A stretch of DNA of 64,000 nt from Branchiostoma floridae (GCF_000003815.2 NC_049993.1:19825946-19889945), one strand, 5' to 3'; shown: positions 54,660 to 59,584, counted from the first letter of the stretch. The notes: generated by a model not told the origin, from the sequence alone. Translations and numbers: made by a program.

Positions 54660-57600
54660 GAAAGAAAGAGGATAAGAAGGAGAGGGAAGATGGTGATGTT
54701 TTTGAGAGAATATGTTCCTTACCTGGAAGGAGAAGCGGAGAGGATGTCTCTCCAGCGCTCTCTGGAACTCCCTCTTGTTGGAGGACGTCACCATTAGAGC
54801 CTGGCGAGAAGCTTCCTTCAGATCCACGTCACTGAGCTGTGGGAGGGGGGCGCAACACAAGGTCAGCTGGGGCAAGGTCACTCTTAGAAACGTGTGTAAA
54901 AAGTGGAATTTTTAACAGTTTCACTGCTGATTCATTTTTAGAATATTCTTTTCGGCTTAAATGAACTAGGATGTGGATACTTGTAACATTGAGTTTTTTG
55001 TAAAACAAAAATAGGTAAAGGTCAAATTATCAAGTTTTGACTATGAACGGAATGAACAGATTTGAGACTTGGAACGAGATTGATTGACGTACCCTGAGGA
55101 CGAGCTCGCACTTGGAGAGCACTTCCAGGTCAACTGTGGCGGCGATTTCCAAACCGGAAGTTTCGTCACTGCTTCCGACCAGCTGTGTCGTTGTCTTTGC
55201 ATCATATCTGTACCTGTATGTGCGGCCTATTCTGTAGTCGAGAACGTTGCTTTCTGTAAACAACAACAACAACAACAAACAATGTGAATAAACAAAATAA
55301 ACAGTTGTTATTGTTTTATGAAAAGAGTCTCTTTCTATTTCATCCGAACAAAAGACATGTCTCTAAAACACTGTATAAATCCTGCAAAAGTCTTTGTGTA
55401 TGAATTGGAAGAAAATTTTGAATGCAATCTTATATATTGTCTTCAGGCTCCACCTTTAAGGCGTCGCCAAAAAAGTACTAAGAGACATCTAGCGGTTTTT
55501 ATGTAAAGTACAGTACAAGCGCCCACAATGGGCAAGAAAAGATGACGCAACAAGTGCGGGCCCAGCTGTTAAAACAAAGGACATTTAAACAAAGCCAAGA
55601 AACAGCATTGAAAAGCCATTGTCCTCTTGCTTCGTATTCTTCCTGACAAGATTGTAAAGCCTGAGTTTAGTAAGATGAAATGATCCATGATACATGGTAC
55701 TCGTACATAATACAGATACATAGGGGCAAATAATCTCGAACCAGATCCACGGTGCGTTATGTATAGTATCAAACTCCCCATCTGCTTGGAGATTAGGGGC
55801 AAAGACGTTCTATGAATTTTGGTGCTTTTTGAATTGGTGACGAAAACAAGTTCTCAAGTGTCTGCATGGGGGGGGGGGGGGGGTCCCGACAATGCTTTTG
55901 CGTTAAATTCGGAAAATCCGACAACGCATTACGTTAAATTCAAGAATGCTGGCAAAGCCGAGTTGTCAATAGTTCAGGAGATACAGGGAATGAGACGTAA
56001 GATTACTGTCTAAAGACCAAGTAAATCGATCCATGGTACATGATATCCATACAAATTTATGGTCGGATTTGGTCGAGTGTGCGATTGGCGAAAACAAGTT
56101 CTCAGGTTTCCCTAACGTAATCCGCCCTTCTGTGTGTTATCTCTCTAAATCCGTAAATCCCCATCAAGAATCACAATGGCGACGTTTGCTTTATTTCTAC
56201 AGGCTGTCGACACAAGCCGAGATTAGTCGATCACCCAGGTCGAACTGAAGAACTGAAATTTATTCAAAAACCATCTAGAACTCGTCCATGACGCGTTTTG
56301 TACAGCTGACAAGTCCTTTGTCCTTATTTTGTATACAGGTCTTGTTTTCCGTTACGGAATTGTTCTTTGTGTCTGTAACAATAAGCGATTTTGCCTCGTC
56401 AGCAGAAAAGGTCGAATTTGGGCAAAGACAACTGGGCAATTCCTTTTTTCTTCCATTCAAATCAAACAAGTATTTTTCAAGCTCACAAACCTCAAACTAT
56501 AGCTATAACAAGCCGAGATTAGTCGATCACCCACGTCGCACTGGAGAGCTATTCAAAAAAGCATCTAGAACTCGTCCATAGACATTTTGTACAGCTGATA
56601 GTTCCTTTGTCCTTATTATTATGTACAAAGGTCTTGTTTCCCGTTACAAAGTTGTTCTTTGTGTAACGATAAGCAATTTTATCTAGTCAACAGGTCGACA
56701 TTGGGTAAGGTTTAAGAGCACCACCTGGAGCATTAAAATCAAAGCCATATTTTTCAAGCTAAGACCAGATAGTCATAGCGAATTGTGTATGTCTTATTTG
56801 TGGTGGCTTCTAAGTTTTAGCATGTCTTGGGTCTCTTTTTTATATAACCATGGCGAGGCGCCCAGTGAATGAAGAAAGACGCTTATATACAAAAGGAGCG
56901 AACAAACCAAAGATCTTCTATCTACACAGAGATTCAGTACTGCGACAAGGAAAACCGGAGACAATATCCCCGAATTTCTGACAAACACCGTCCGCAGACT
57001 AGACCAACCAGTTAGGCAAATTCGCTCCCAGGTTCCCCCCGAGGTATTGCATCACTTTTCTGGCCAGTCGCCATTTTCAAGGGGAAGACACGCTCAGAAA
57101 ACTTTATGCATAACCCGCAGTGCATAACCCGTATCCATCTTCTATCAAAACGGTTGCACAGATTTTGTTCGTCTGTTTTTTTACATCTTTTATGACTGTT
57201 TTCATTTCAATATCCAATTGAAAGACATTCATAATATAGTACAAAGACAGAAGAATAAGAAGACGACACAAACGCATAACAATAGGTTCAAGACTTAAAT
57301 CCAAGCAGATGTGAATAACCATCCAGTTCTTTCTACACGTTGTTGCAAAATTTTGCAGGCTTAGTCAAAACGTTACAAACTTGCAGTACCACAAAGATGA
57401 ACCATCAAATGTAGTAAAAAGGACGCGTAAGAACTGAGAATTGCCCAGGCCCTTACATCTACTTGTAGATAACTTGAAGATTACACCAGGCGACCATATG
57501 CTCCCCCTCCCATTGTCTACCCGACACTCCGTTCCGCACGGGCGGGTTTTGGACGGTAGCCGAGACGCGGCATCGGGGACTTTGCTCTCCAAATTTGCGG

Positions 57601-59164
57601 CGGTCACCTCCTATTGTCCGGGCCTGTTTACCTCCCCGTAGCACCTCCGCGGTGCGCAATTAAACAATTTCGTTCCCCCAAGGGAGACTCTCTATCAACA
57701 ATTGCTTCCTACAGTGTTAAAATTACCTCTATAAAATCACGAAGTATGGACTTGAAAACTTCTATCATTATGTAGCCACTATCAGCACAACTAGCGACAA
57801 AGTAAACATGAGACGTCACAAAAAGATAGATAAAAAGTGACCACCGTTATCTCCCTGTACCTTGCCCCCCGAGTTTACTTGTTACCGATGTGTCAACATT
57901 TGAGGCTCCGCACTTTAAAATCTCAGAAACGGACTCTGAACGCAGAAACATTCCTGACGCTACAAGCCAGGAACGATGTATCCGTGGTTTAAACGTTTCC
58001 CATGTGTGCGTGTTTAAAGTACTGAATAAAACGTTACATGATAAAGTTATAAGACGTACCTGTACAGTGTCTTGAGCACTGGTCGTCTGTGACGGACGAG
58101 AGGGGCACTGTAACAAAACAACAAAAACAGGAACAAGTTGTTACATCAATGACTCAATATTTGCCCTGAACTGATACACTAAAACATCAGCAAGTTTTAT
58201 TACCGATTGCGACATCGTGTATGTAACAATTACGGCCGTGCTGTATGTTGTTGCCTTTTTCGTCGGACGCGAACCCTGCCAAAAGTTTGACAAAACTGAT
58301 GGGTTGTTTTTTTCCTAGTTGTTTTCGCCCCAGGGCTTTGTGGCACACAAGGCGTTACGCAACAGCAGAAAACTCTAACACACAAAGGCTTGTGGTTCTT
58401 TTTTAAGGTAACACCCTTCTGTTTTTCATGGCCGTTTTTAGATTGATCCCATTGCATGGCTTAATGATCCATCATGTGGGAAGTATTGTTCCCCTAAAAG
58501 GAACCCTCCCCTGCTGCGAGACCTCGCTAGCTCGGCGCGAGCCAACTTCGCTCCGTCATCAGTTTTTCCCGTGACAAACAACAAGTCCGAAGCCTCAATT
58601 GTTTGCCCGGGACTCACGCAAGCGATAACGCCTCAAGATAACGCTTCTTCTACGACCCAAACGTCTTAGAACGCTTCACTCAAGACGGGAATATAAACCT
58701 CTAAAAAAATCTGCATTGTTCCGAATTATGTCTGTAGTTTGCGTGCGGATTACTTCTAGTGGTTGGGTCAGAGTCCAAGGTATTTAAGTGGCCTTTGTCA
58801 CAAACAGCTGACAGGGTGGTATCAGGTACCCAGATTGAAAACAGGCCAGGCCGAGACGACTACTGGCGCGCTCCTATCCTACCGTAAACATGGCTAGAAA
58901 TATCTCCTTTCGTAGGCTGCAACTCAAGATTTGCTTTGCCTGAATCTTACTGTGTTTTTTCACGGGGAGAGAGCAACTTTGTTTTCAGGGCAGGAAGTTT
59001 ACGTCCCCCGAGGTCTTACAATGCGGGCGCGCGCTACCCTCTCTCTTCACAAGCAGTTCCTACCACTGAATAAAAAGTACGATCACGAAAATAAAAGAAC
59101 AAAGTCACTTACCGGAGAAACCTCCGGCCACCAGGGCAAATAGGACAACGGTTCTAAGCTCCAT
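12457..59164 (-). CDS. Large lipid transfer protein, apolipophorin/apoB-type precursor, 56 traced coding exons
   Basis: The transcript runs leftward from the ATG at 59162-59164 to TAA at 12457-12459. Fifty-six exons with GT/AG borders and compatible phases total 10,970 nt. One or more exons are missing at the N gap near 36000. The product, about 3,660 residues or more, is slightly larger than insect apolipophorin precursors (roughly 3,300). Module order is signal peptide, vitellogenin/lipoprotein N-terminal lipid-transfer module, long beta-rich lipid-binding body, vWD plus C8-like domain, vWA-like domain and Cys-rich tail. Family members are secreted and carry neutral lipid and phospholipid in circulation. 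MTP lacks the long body, and apoB lacks a terminal vWD, so the apolipophorin branch fits best. Vitellogenin is less likely because no polyserine phosvitin is seen. Many exon edges are partly duplicated in flanking introns. Confidence 0.9.
12901..13115. repeat. CAACA and 'accatagcaacagta' tandem repeats beside the exon 55 donor
   Basis: About 70 bp of 15-bp imperfect units reach to within a few bases of the exon 55 donor (13117). Trinucleotide CAA-type repeats lie further into the intron. Simple-sequence expansion only. Confidence 0.7.
13655..13860. repeat. (GGAA)n microsatellite
   Basis: Roughly 200 bp of GGAA with interruptions in the intron between exons 54 and 55, ending about a dozen bases from the exon 54 donor. 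The Arg/Lys/Glu-rich and Ser/Phe/Leu-rich open frames are artefacts of the repeat. Confidence 0.95.
14571..16501 (-). CDS. Lipid-transfer gene exons 51-53: vWA-like domain without a clear metal site
   Basis: Exons are 16319-16501, 15328-15587 and 14571-14688. The frame reads TADIVLVVEEKSC, then LTDLVQYLDTQLQRKGMKDN, RFALVGYGGEG, FGEGQNNDAFSSLRMAADYP and AAKSIVILSCSEECQ. The order is beta-1, helix with 'LtdLv.yLd..L', 'r.alVgYg', 'a...al..A..yPfr..aaK.ivll' and tail helix, as in vWA folds. The MIDAS signature DxSxS is replaced by E-E-K-S-C, so divalent-metal adhesion is unlikely. vWA is not part of the canonical insect apolipophorin layout as I know it. Edge duplicates flank exons 51 and 52. 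Confidence 0.75.
15700..15750 (-). repeat. Partial acceptor-side copy of exon 52
   Basis: The sequence 'gggcgaagcggttgtccttc' plus 'atgcctgaggcgggg' repeats the exon 52 acceptor and its first 20-25 coding bases, about 140 bp upstream in the transcript. The AG is retained. Confidence 0.75.
16021..16215 (-). repeat. Two partial donor-side copies of exon 51 with TTACAG repeats
   Basis: Segments at 16043-16095 and 16159-16203 repeat 'cagatactgcaccaagtcgg' and the preceding 'cttgcgctgcagctg' of exon 51, each with a 'cttaccc' or 'ctaccc' donor. They alternate with GTTACA/GTTACG hexamer runs. Two downstream donor copies were therefore generated by tandem duplication. Confidence 0.8.
17096..18011 (-). 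CDS. Lipid-transfer gene exons 49-50: C8-like cysteine module
   Basis: Exons are 17847-18011 and 17096-17249. The frame reads FTNSWDVSKSC, then ICGKMFKD...SPLRRCFNIVD, YHDMCKSDVCD and AAYIEQCRQAGVSINMPSKC. The cysteine spacing and the 'NSW', 'y..C..D.C' and 'YI.qCr.aGv' landmarks follow the C8 module that accompanies vWD in mucins and vWF (family knowledge). Such modules stabilise D assemblies through disulphides. Exon 50 has one acceptor-side duplicate at 17333-17383. Confidence 0.85.
17261..17480. repeat. Poly-G tract, 'acaggtgagc' repeats and exon 50 acceptor copy
   Basis: A G run (17253-17270) adjoins the exon 50 acceptor. Next to it are many 'acaggtgagcacaggt' units, and a copy of the first 50 bases of exon 50 at 17333-17383 with an intact AG. 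The poly-C on the transcribed strand could serve as the polypyrimidine tract of exon 50. Confidence 0.8.
18495..19416 (-). CDS. Lipid-transfer gene exons 47-48: von Willebrand factor type D domain
   Basis: Exons are 19205-19416 and 18495-18737 (151 codons). The start ISGKQHFLTFDKKHFEFGGD matches the vWD opening 'G..H..TFD...y.f.G.C.Y'. Later GWYFGKTAGLFGIYNNEKND matches the 'GLCGNYNG...D' signature, with Phe-Gly in place of Cys-Gly. The domain lies near the C-terminus as in insect apolipophorins and vitellogenins. Two partial acceptor-side copies of exon 47 lie at 19505-19570 and 19650-19700. Confidence 0.92.
19505..19700 (-). repeat. Two partial acceptor-side copies of exon 47
   Basis: The first copy (19505-19570) repeats the first 66 bases of exon 47 almost exactly, including the AG. 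The second (19650-19700) is diverged and lacks the acceptor region. Both lie in the intron before exon 47. Use of the first acceptor would shift the frame. Confidence 0.85.
19920..20135 (-). repeat. Two partial donor-side copies of exon 46
   Basis: Copies at 20059-20128 and 19922-19988 repeat the last 60-70 bases of exon 46 (encoding YSIWDTxYRYKPSSSNMVPP) with GT donors. They are separated by GTTT repeats. The first copy is in frame with exon 46 with no intervening stop. Confidence 0.88.
20179..24700 (-). CDS. Lipid-transfer gene exons 40-46: helical segment before the vWD domain
   Basis: Exons are 24526-24700, 23933-24120, 22936-23078, 22030-22211, 21505-21692, 20748-20899 and 20179-20318. 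They encode about 390 residues. Exons 41-45 look alpha-helical, with long Glu/Lys/Met runs (for example EEYG-like EQLRREYGMSGVSKRLMSAL). They resemble the amphipathic helices found near the C-terminal part of apolipophorins. Exon 46 ends NMVPPFMG in phase 1 and has two partial copies of its donor side just downstream. Confidence 0.85.
22692..22912. mobile_element. Palindromic MITE, 221 bp
   Basis: Inverted termini of about 60 bp: 'taacggtagttcaccttta' at the left, then 'tccgtggggcaacctatatc' and 'cgttg', mirrored at the right end with a few mismatches. The short centre is AT-rich. No coding capacity. It lies in the intron before exon 43. Confidence 0.8.
23165..23800. repeat. Duplicated intronic block, two copies of about 190 bp
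   Basis: Blocks at 23170-23360 and 23608-23800 share 'atgctatcaact', 'aataaccacttacacc', 'catttgtttgat' and 'gaaccgtttagaac' landmarks at matching spacing, with 15-20% visible divergence. They lie in the intron between exons 41 and 42. Confidence 0.7.
25075..31446 (-). CDS. Lipid-transfer gene exons 31-39: repeated beta-strand modules
   Basis: Exons are 31056-31446, 30647-30808, 29660-29974, 28742-28942, 28037-28171, 26968-27180, 26593-26679, 25846-25995 and 25075-25395. After exon 31 all are phase 0 and encode 558 residues. A recurring pattern is W(D/T)G-x-K...HPFDF or HPFxY (DHPFDFLPS, EHPFDYSPK, RHPFSSYVP, EHPFQVPV). It points to about 70-110-residue repeats along the lipoprotein surface. 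The uniform phase makes each exon removable without frameshift. Exon 36 has two acceptor-side copies in its upstream intron and exon 38 one decayed donor-side copy. Confidence 0.88.
26005..26290. repeat. 'tatgatttagac' repeat array
   Basis: Twelve-base units (tatgatttagac, tatgatttggac, tataattatgat) form a higher-order pattern of about 60 bp, immediately upstream in the transcript of the exon 38 acceptor. An Asp-Tyr repeat open frame on the plus strand is only a product of the array. Confidence 0.95.
27270..27500 (-). repeat. Two partial acceptor-side copies of exon 36
   Basis: Copies at 27278-27331 and 27446-27497 repeat about 50 bases from the start of exon 36, including 'ctgaagaacctg' and 'tacaagtgg', with an AG (tag) acceptor preserved. 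The period is about 150-170 bp, so flanking intron was included. The more distant copy is more diverged. Confidence 0.88.
28248..28462. mobile_element. Palindromic MITE-like element, about 215 bp
   Basis: The ends pair as 'gctgtacagc..agcctc..agcaggctct' against 'agagcctgc..gactgtacagc', and inner arms as 'ttttgctca..aattggcca' against 'tggcc..tgagcaaaa'. It sits in the intron before exon 35. No coding capacity and no clear target duplication. Confidence 0.6.
29045..29170 (+). mobile_element. LINE 3' tail remnant 1
   Basis: Contains 'ggactagccccctgctgtag' and then 'gggcgccgccctatgcgcca' ending in 'ggactttaactaactaact'. I associate this GC-rich block and TTAAC-type tail with 3' ends of lancelet non-LTR retrotransposons (memory, not searched). 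No coding part remains. Confidence 0.45.
29375..29650 (+). pseudogene. Degenerate LINE C-terminus and 3' tail
   Basis: The frame SSALWNTLPPIFDHSFKIKK followed by FVRKLL resembles the conserved end of CR1/Jockey-like ORF2 proteins ('ssalWNsLP..ir...s..sFK..LK.yL'). It is followed by 'gactagccccgatgggtttg', 'gcaataaaggaag' and an A-rich tail, as at a retrotransposon 3' end. It is truncated and lies next to exon 33. Confidence 0.6.
31455..31520. repeat. (GAAT)n / (AAAT)n microsatellite
   Basis: Tetranucleotide array a few bases upstream in the transcript of the exon 31 acceptor. Confidence 0.9.
31803..33520 (-). CDS. Lipid-transfer gene exon 30: giant 1,718-nt exon of the lipid-binding body
   Basis: One uninterrupted exon encodes about 573 residues, while most others encode 30-110. 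It opens AFIQTANRQTGKSRQQRHV, including a minimal RXXR basic motif (33470-33481). It then shows repeated beta-strand modules such as VYTFTEKVDQPYNVYMP and LPNAFEGHHELHFTMNHPWD. The last motif recurs in exon 31 (PEETAGHHELRFTF), indicating an internal repeat of 'EGPLP..GHHEL.FT...PW..V'. The donor leaves phase 2. The size suggests intron loss or a block that never gained introns. Confidence 0.9.
33898..35337 (-). CDS. Lipid-transfer gene exons 27-29: lipid-binding body
   Basis: Exons are 35155-35337, 34589-34798 and 33898-34068, all phase 0. They encode 188 residues of amphipathic, charged sequence such as MKMGGGLTLFTPMTRMRFAE and the WQVDKTLKWHEDKKEGSIRV strand pattern, without cysteines. This is typical of the lipid-surface part of apolipophorins. 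The acceptor edge of exon 27 is duplicated at 35410-35480. The intron after exon 28 opens with a CTTT microsatellite. Confidence 0.85.
34420..34580. repeat. (CTTT)n microsatellite
   Basis: Nearly perfect CTTT units from 34422 to 34500 and again near 34540-34577, just inside the intron after exon 28. Confidence 0.97.
35410..35485 (-). repeat. Two partial acceptor-side copies of exon 27
   Basis: The segment 'gatctggacaagcacgggct' followed by a 'catttcctggtg' acceptor equivalent repeats the first 30-35 bases of exon 27. A shorter 'ggctcattttcctggtgg' follows. The CAG acceptor is preserved in both. Confidence 0.75.
35817..36172. other. Assembly gap, 356 N
   Basis: Undetermined bases in the intron region between exons 26 and 27, next to a long GGGTA array that probably stopped the assembly. 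Exon 26 ends in phase 2 and exon 27 starts in phase 0, so at least one exon of length 3n+1 must be hidden here or overlooked nearby. Confidence 0.95.
36180..36665. repeat. (GGGTA)n / (GAGTA)n pentanucleotide array
   Basis: About 480 bp of GGGTA units shading into GAGTA and GAATA at both ends. It begins right after the N gap and ends 17 bases from the exon 26 donor. Runs of GGG spaced by two bases could form G-quadruplexes on the plus strand. It is not the TTAGGG telomere hexamer. Confidence 0.95.
36682..41338 (-). CDS. Lipid-transfer gene exons 18-26: beta-sheet region (DUF1943-like and onward)
   Basis: Exons are 41156-41338, 40547-40696, 39982-40102, 39215-39380, 38800-38942, 38260-38430, 37727-37860, 37249-37336 and 36682-36815. 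All join in frame. The protein is Lys/Glu/Met-rich with alternating polar and apolar residues, as in the open beta-sheets lining the lipid cavity. A cluster TCTGTWGIETFGLQMCGEV in exon 19 may form a disulphide. Exon 26 leaves phase 2, which the next visible exon does not accept, so an exon is missing at the gap. Confidence 0.82.
37965..38115. repeat. (GAAA)n microsatellite
   Basis: GAAA array in the intron upstream of exon 24. Lys/Glu-rich open frames overlapping it are artefacts. Confidence 0.97.
40430..40545 (-). repeat. Short donor-side copies of exon 19
   Basis: Units of about 65 bp repeat 'ctgtacctggggttggggta' and the following intron bases 'catatgtgtacgagtaaaga'. At least two extra donor-like sites lie at about 40435 and 40487, downstream of the real donor. 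Confidence 0.75.
41757..41820 (-). repeat. Donor-side copy of exon 17 with broken donor
   Basis: Repeats the last 60 bases of exon 17 ('gggcatgacctg', 'cctcgatgtgcatgc', 'ctgaagcccatgttgcg'). The donor GT has become TT on the transcribed strand, so this copy cannot be spliced as exon 17 is. Confidence 0.8.
41889..43540 (-). CDS. Lipid-transfer gene exons 15-17: start of the beta-sheet region, candidate processing site
   Basis: Exons are 43388-43540, 42751 or 42755-42919, and 41889-42069. Exon 15 encodes GYFPENNVLHLLKTKEKRSV, with a KEKR dibasic motif at about residues 710-713. Insect apolipophorin precursors are cut by a furin-like protease near residue 720, so this is a possible equivalent, though Lys at P4 is weaker than Arg. 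Exon 16 has two possible donors. The consensus-like one (GAG/GTCAGT) leaves phase 0, but exon 17 requires phase 1, which the donor four bases further on (GTCA/GTAATT, exon end 42751) supplies. Confidence 0.78.
42615..42665 (-). repeat. Donor-side copy of exon 16
   Basis: Repeats 'atagtcctgctgctt' and 'catctccatgacg' from the end of exon 16, about 140 bp downstream in the transcript. The equivalent of the donor differs from the original. Confidence 0.7.
43000..43065 (-). repeat. Acceptor-side copy of exon 16
   Basis: Repeats 'gtacatgcgcacgtagtagt' and 'tcctgcttagcgtt' from the start of exon 16, upstream in the transcript, with several substitutions. Confidence 0.75.
43950..44010 (-). repeat. 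Donor-side copy of exon 14
   Basis: Repeats the last 50 bases of exon 14 ('ctccagcatgttcatct', 'ccgaagacgatggcggtgag') with a GT donor, in a unit of about 145 bp that also includes intron sequence. Confidence 0.85.
44097..55253 (-). CDS. Lipid-transfer gene exons 3-14: vitellogenin/lipoprotein N-terminal module
   Basis: Exons are 55093-55253, 54723-54836, 53851-53976, 50065-50220, 49363-49555, 48731-48980, 47959-48124, 46663-46845, 46040-46189, 45313-45457, 44715-44873 and 44097-44221, covering residues about 34 to 676. The frame starts with YRIGRTYRYRYDAKT and SKCELVLR, then cysteine-bearing strands (TGACDVQYEP, TFQRCSDR), as in the N-terminal beta-barrel of the family. Exons 8-13 are Ala/Leu-rich helices (for example EGRE-VRRSAFLSLSALIHKY and AIGNAGQAVSA), matching the superhelical domain. 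In relatives this module forms the lipid-loading cavity and contacts transfer partners. Exons 5, 6, 8, 10, 12 and 14 have partial copies in adjoining introns. Confidence 0.88.
45515..45700 (-). repeat. Three diverged acceptor-side copies of exon 12
   Basis: The motif 'gttggtca.ggcggtgcgctg' and following 'aggaacgattcaagaaagtc' recurs near 45520, 45605 and 45672, increasingly diverged with distance from exon 12. Confidence 0.75.
46850..47670 (-). repeat. Tandem array of partial exon 10 copies
   Basis: Four consecutive units of 130-133 bp, plus a partial copy at 47435-47475 and another at 47585-47642, repeat the acceptor and first 80 bases of exon 10. Acceptor-equivalent starts are 46978, 47108, 47241, 47374 and 47642. 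Each unit keeps an AG and a pyrimidine-rich lead. The copied reading frame ends at GCC GAG TAA, an immediate in-frame stop. Confidence 0.95.
48425..48625 (-). repeat. Two donor-side copies of exon 8
   Basis: Copies at 48427-48478 and 48573-48624 repeat the last 50 bases of exon 8 with the full GTACGT donor and about 95 bp of intron, at a period of about 146 bp. Confidence 0.9.
49870..50064 (-). repeat. Short donor-side copies of exon 6
   Basis: Units of 50-60 bp carrying 'gctgtagaagttagcctata' and 'cagaacttaccgt' recur about four times immediately downstream of exon 6, some with an intact GTAAGT donor. Confidence 0.8.
50257..50545 (-). repeat. Two large acceptor-side copies of exon 6
   Basis: Copies starting at 50361 and 50529 repeat 95-105 bases of exon 6 with the AG acceptor, encoding the TDVTGACDVQYEPVDERGL segment with few changes. 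They lie upstream in the transcript of the intact exon at 50065-50220. Confidence 0.9.
50687..50985. mobile_element. Palindromic MITE interrupted by an N gap
   Basis: The left end 'ctatctgattgtctccaagc' with 'agaccctac' is mirrored by 'gtagggtctgcttggagac' with 'tacctatctg' at the right. The 100-N gap (50736-50835) is inside, where the hairpin probably hindered assembly. Inner right arm has internal repeats of 'gccggctat'. Confidence 0.7.
50736..50835. other. Assembly gap, 100 N
   Basis: A round 100-base gap of probably unknown true length inside a palindromic element in the intron between exons 5 and 6. The flanking coding phases match without it, so no exon need be missing. Confidence 0.95.
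51068..51266. mobile_element. MITE of the 'ctccaagcagagg' family, copy 1
   Basis: The left arm begins 'ctaagcagaggttcggctct' and the right arm ends 'gagctgaacctctgcttgga'. The inner arms 'gtcggggtttctattttgta' and 'ccgttt' pair with their exact reverse complement. Non-coding hairpin element in the intron between exons 5 and 6. Confidence 0.8.
51285..52045. repeat. Tandem duplication of an intron block, about 370 bp each
   Basis: The two blocks share 'attggagaatacattgtcat', 'gaaagaaagacca', 'ggttcagggtctc', 'gggcttaagctac' and 'ggtttataacc.atgcaacg' in the same order. The second starts near 51665. The end block 'tggtctagtgg' is A-box-like, but no complete tRNA could be folded. Confidence 0.75.
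52046..53700. other. Remainder of intron 5, no feature seen
   Basis: AT-rich unique intron sequence. No exon, transposon end or RNA gene was recognised. Confidence 0.5.
53703..53790 (-). repeat. Donor-side copy of exon 5
   Basis: Repeats the last 80 bases of exon 5 with changes. The corresponding frame is KRGEMSAMQTSFLSQKCTDV against KRGVLSALQNSFLSQRRTDM. The flanking AAAC-type microsatellite is duplicated too. Confidence 0.85.
54440..54675. repeat. (GA)n microsatellite
   Basis: Long GA array between about 54450 and 54670 in the intron after exon 4, about 50 bp from its donor. Confidence 0.97.
55254..58059 (-). other. Intron 2 of the lipid-transfer gene
   Basis: A 2.8-kb intron with a G-run at 55867-55883, a tandem duplication at 56210-56710 (listed separately) and a GC-rich stretch at about 57480-57660. 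No exon with family character was found. The GC-rich block might be regulatory but shows no recognised motif set. Confidence 0.5.
56210..56715. repeat. Tandem duplication, two units about 298 bp apart
   Basis: Both units start 'gccgagattagtcgatcacc' and continue with 'ctagaactcgtccat', 'tttgtacagctga' and 'gttgttctttgtgt' at matching positions, with scattered differences. Confidence 0.8.
58060..59164 (-). CDS. Lipid-transfer gene exons 1-2: signal peptide and N-terminus
   Basis: Exon 1 coding part is 59113-59164 and exon 2 is 58060-58107, both with phase 1 donors. The start MELRTVVLFALVAGGFS is a typical signal peptide: one Arg, then a hydrophobic core ending near Ala-Gly-Gly-Phe-Ser. Exon 2 adds VPLSSVTDDQCSRHCT, with two cysteines close to the mature N-terminus. 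The ATG is chosen because it follows a TATA box by about 80 bp and gives a signal peptide directly. An in-frame upstream ATG exists, but it lies beyond the TATA box and is unlikely to be transcribed. Confidence 0.85.
58108..59112 (-). other. Intron 1 of the lipid-transfer gene
   Basis: A 1.0-kb intron between the signal-peptide exon and exon 2. First introns often hold enhancers, but I see no specific motif cluster, RNA gene or transposon. Confidence 0.5.
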
Positions 59165-59241
59165 TGTTCGAGCTATACTCCGTTCGGGCGTCCTTGCGAT
59201 TCTGAGTCTCCACCGAATGATGGACCCGTCTCCAATGGTGG

Positions 59242-59249
59242 TTTTTATA
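59242..59249 (-). promoter_or_regulatory. TATA box of the lipid-transfer gene
   Basis: The minus strand reads TATAAAAA, 78 bp upstream of the ATG, predicting a transcription start near 59215 and a 5' untranslated region of about 50 nt. CCAAT boxes lie upstream at 59292-59296 and 59364-59368 in the same orientation. A TATA/CCAAT promoter fits a highly expressed, tissue-restricted secretory gene. Confidence 0.7.
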
Positions 59250-59291
59250 CCCGGCTGGTAAACAACCCGGGACCAAAGTCGGAGCGCGCTG

Positions 59292-59388
59292 ATTGGTCGG
59301 CGGGGACGGACATTCTGCTGACAGCCGATCTCGTCCTGAGGACCAGCCTCATCCCGGCTCCTCATTGGCTGAGCCGTGCGTTACGTCA
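59292..59388 (-). promoter_or_regulatory. Proximal promoter elements: two CCAAT boxes and a CRE-like site
   Basis: On the minus strand there are CCAAT pentamers at 59292-59296 (accaatcag) and 59364-59368 (gccaatgag). A TGACGTAA octamer, like CRE/ATF or C/EBP half-site composites, is at 59381-59388. The spacing from the TATA box (about 45 and 115 bp) is normal for NF-Y sites. Function is inferred from motif and position only. Confidence 0.5.
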
Positions 59389-59433
59389 CGGGTAAGGACG
59401 GGGGATTTTAGGCGGGAAAATGTGAAGATTATT

Positions 59434-59584
59434 TACTCTCCAAGCAGAGGTTCGGCTTTGGCTGTTGTTTTTTGTCAAACTGGAATACATCAAGAAGACA
59501 ACACAAAATAGATAGCCCGATAAAAACGCCGAGAAGATCCTAAAACACTTCCTAAAAGACGACGGAACATCTGCTTGGAGAGTA
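59434..59584. mobile_element. MITE of the 'ctccaagcagagg' family, copy 2
   Basis: Ends 'tactctccaagcagaggttc' and 'acatctgcttggagagta' are inverted repeats with TA at each border. The interior contains 'acaaaatagatagcccgat', related to the other copies. It lies about 190 bp upstream of the lipid-gene TATA box, so it could affect the promoter. Confidence 0.85.

Noticed and set aside
57459-57659. GC-rich block in intron 2 as an extra exon or second promoter
   Set aside because: The 66-codon frame has no family similarity and no phase-compatible splice sites were found; retained only as GC-rich intron sequence.
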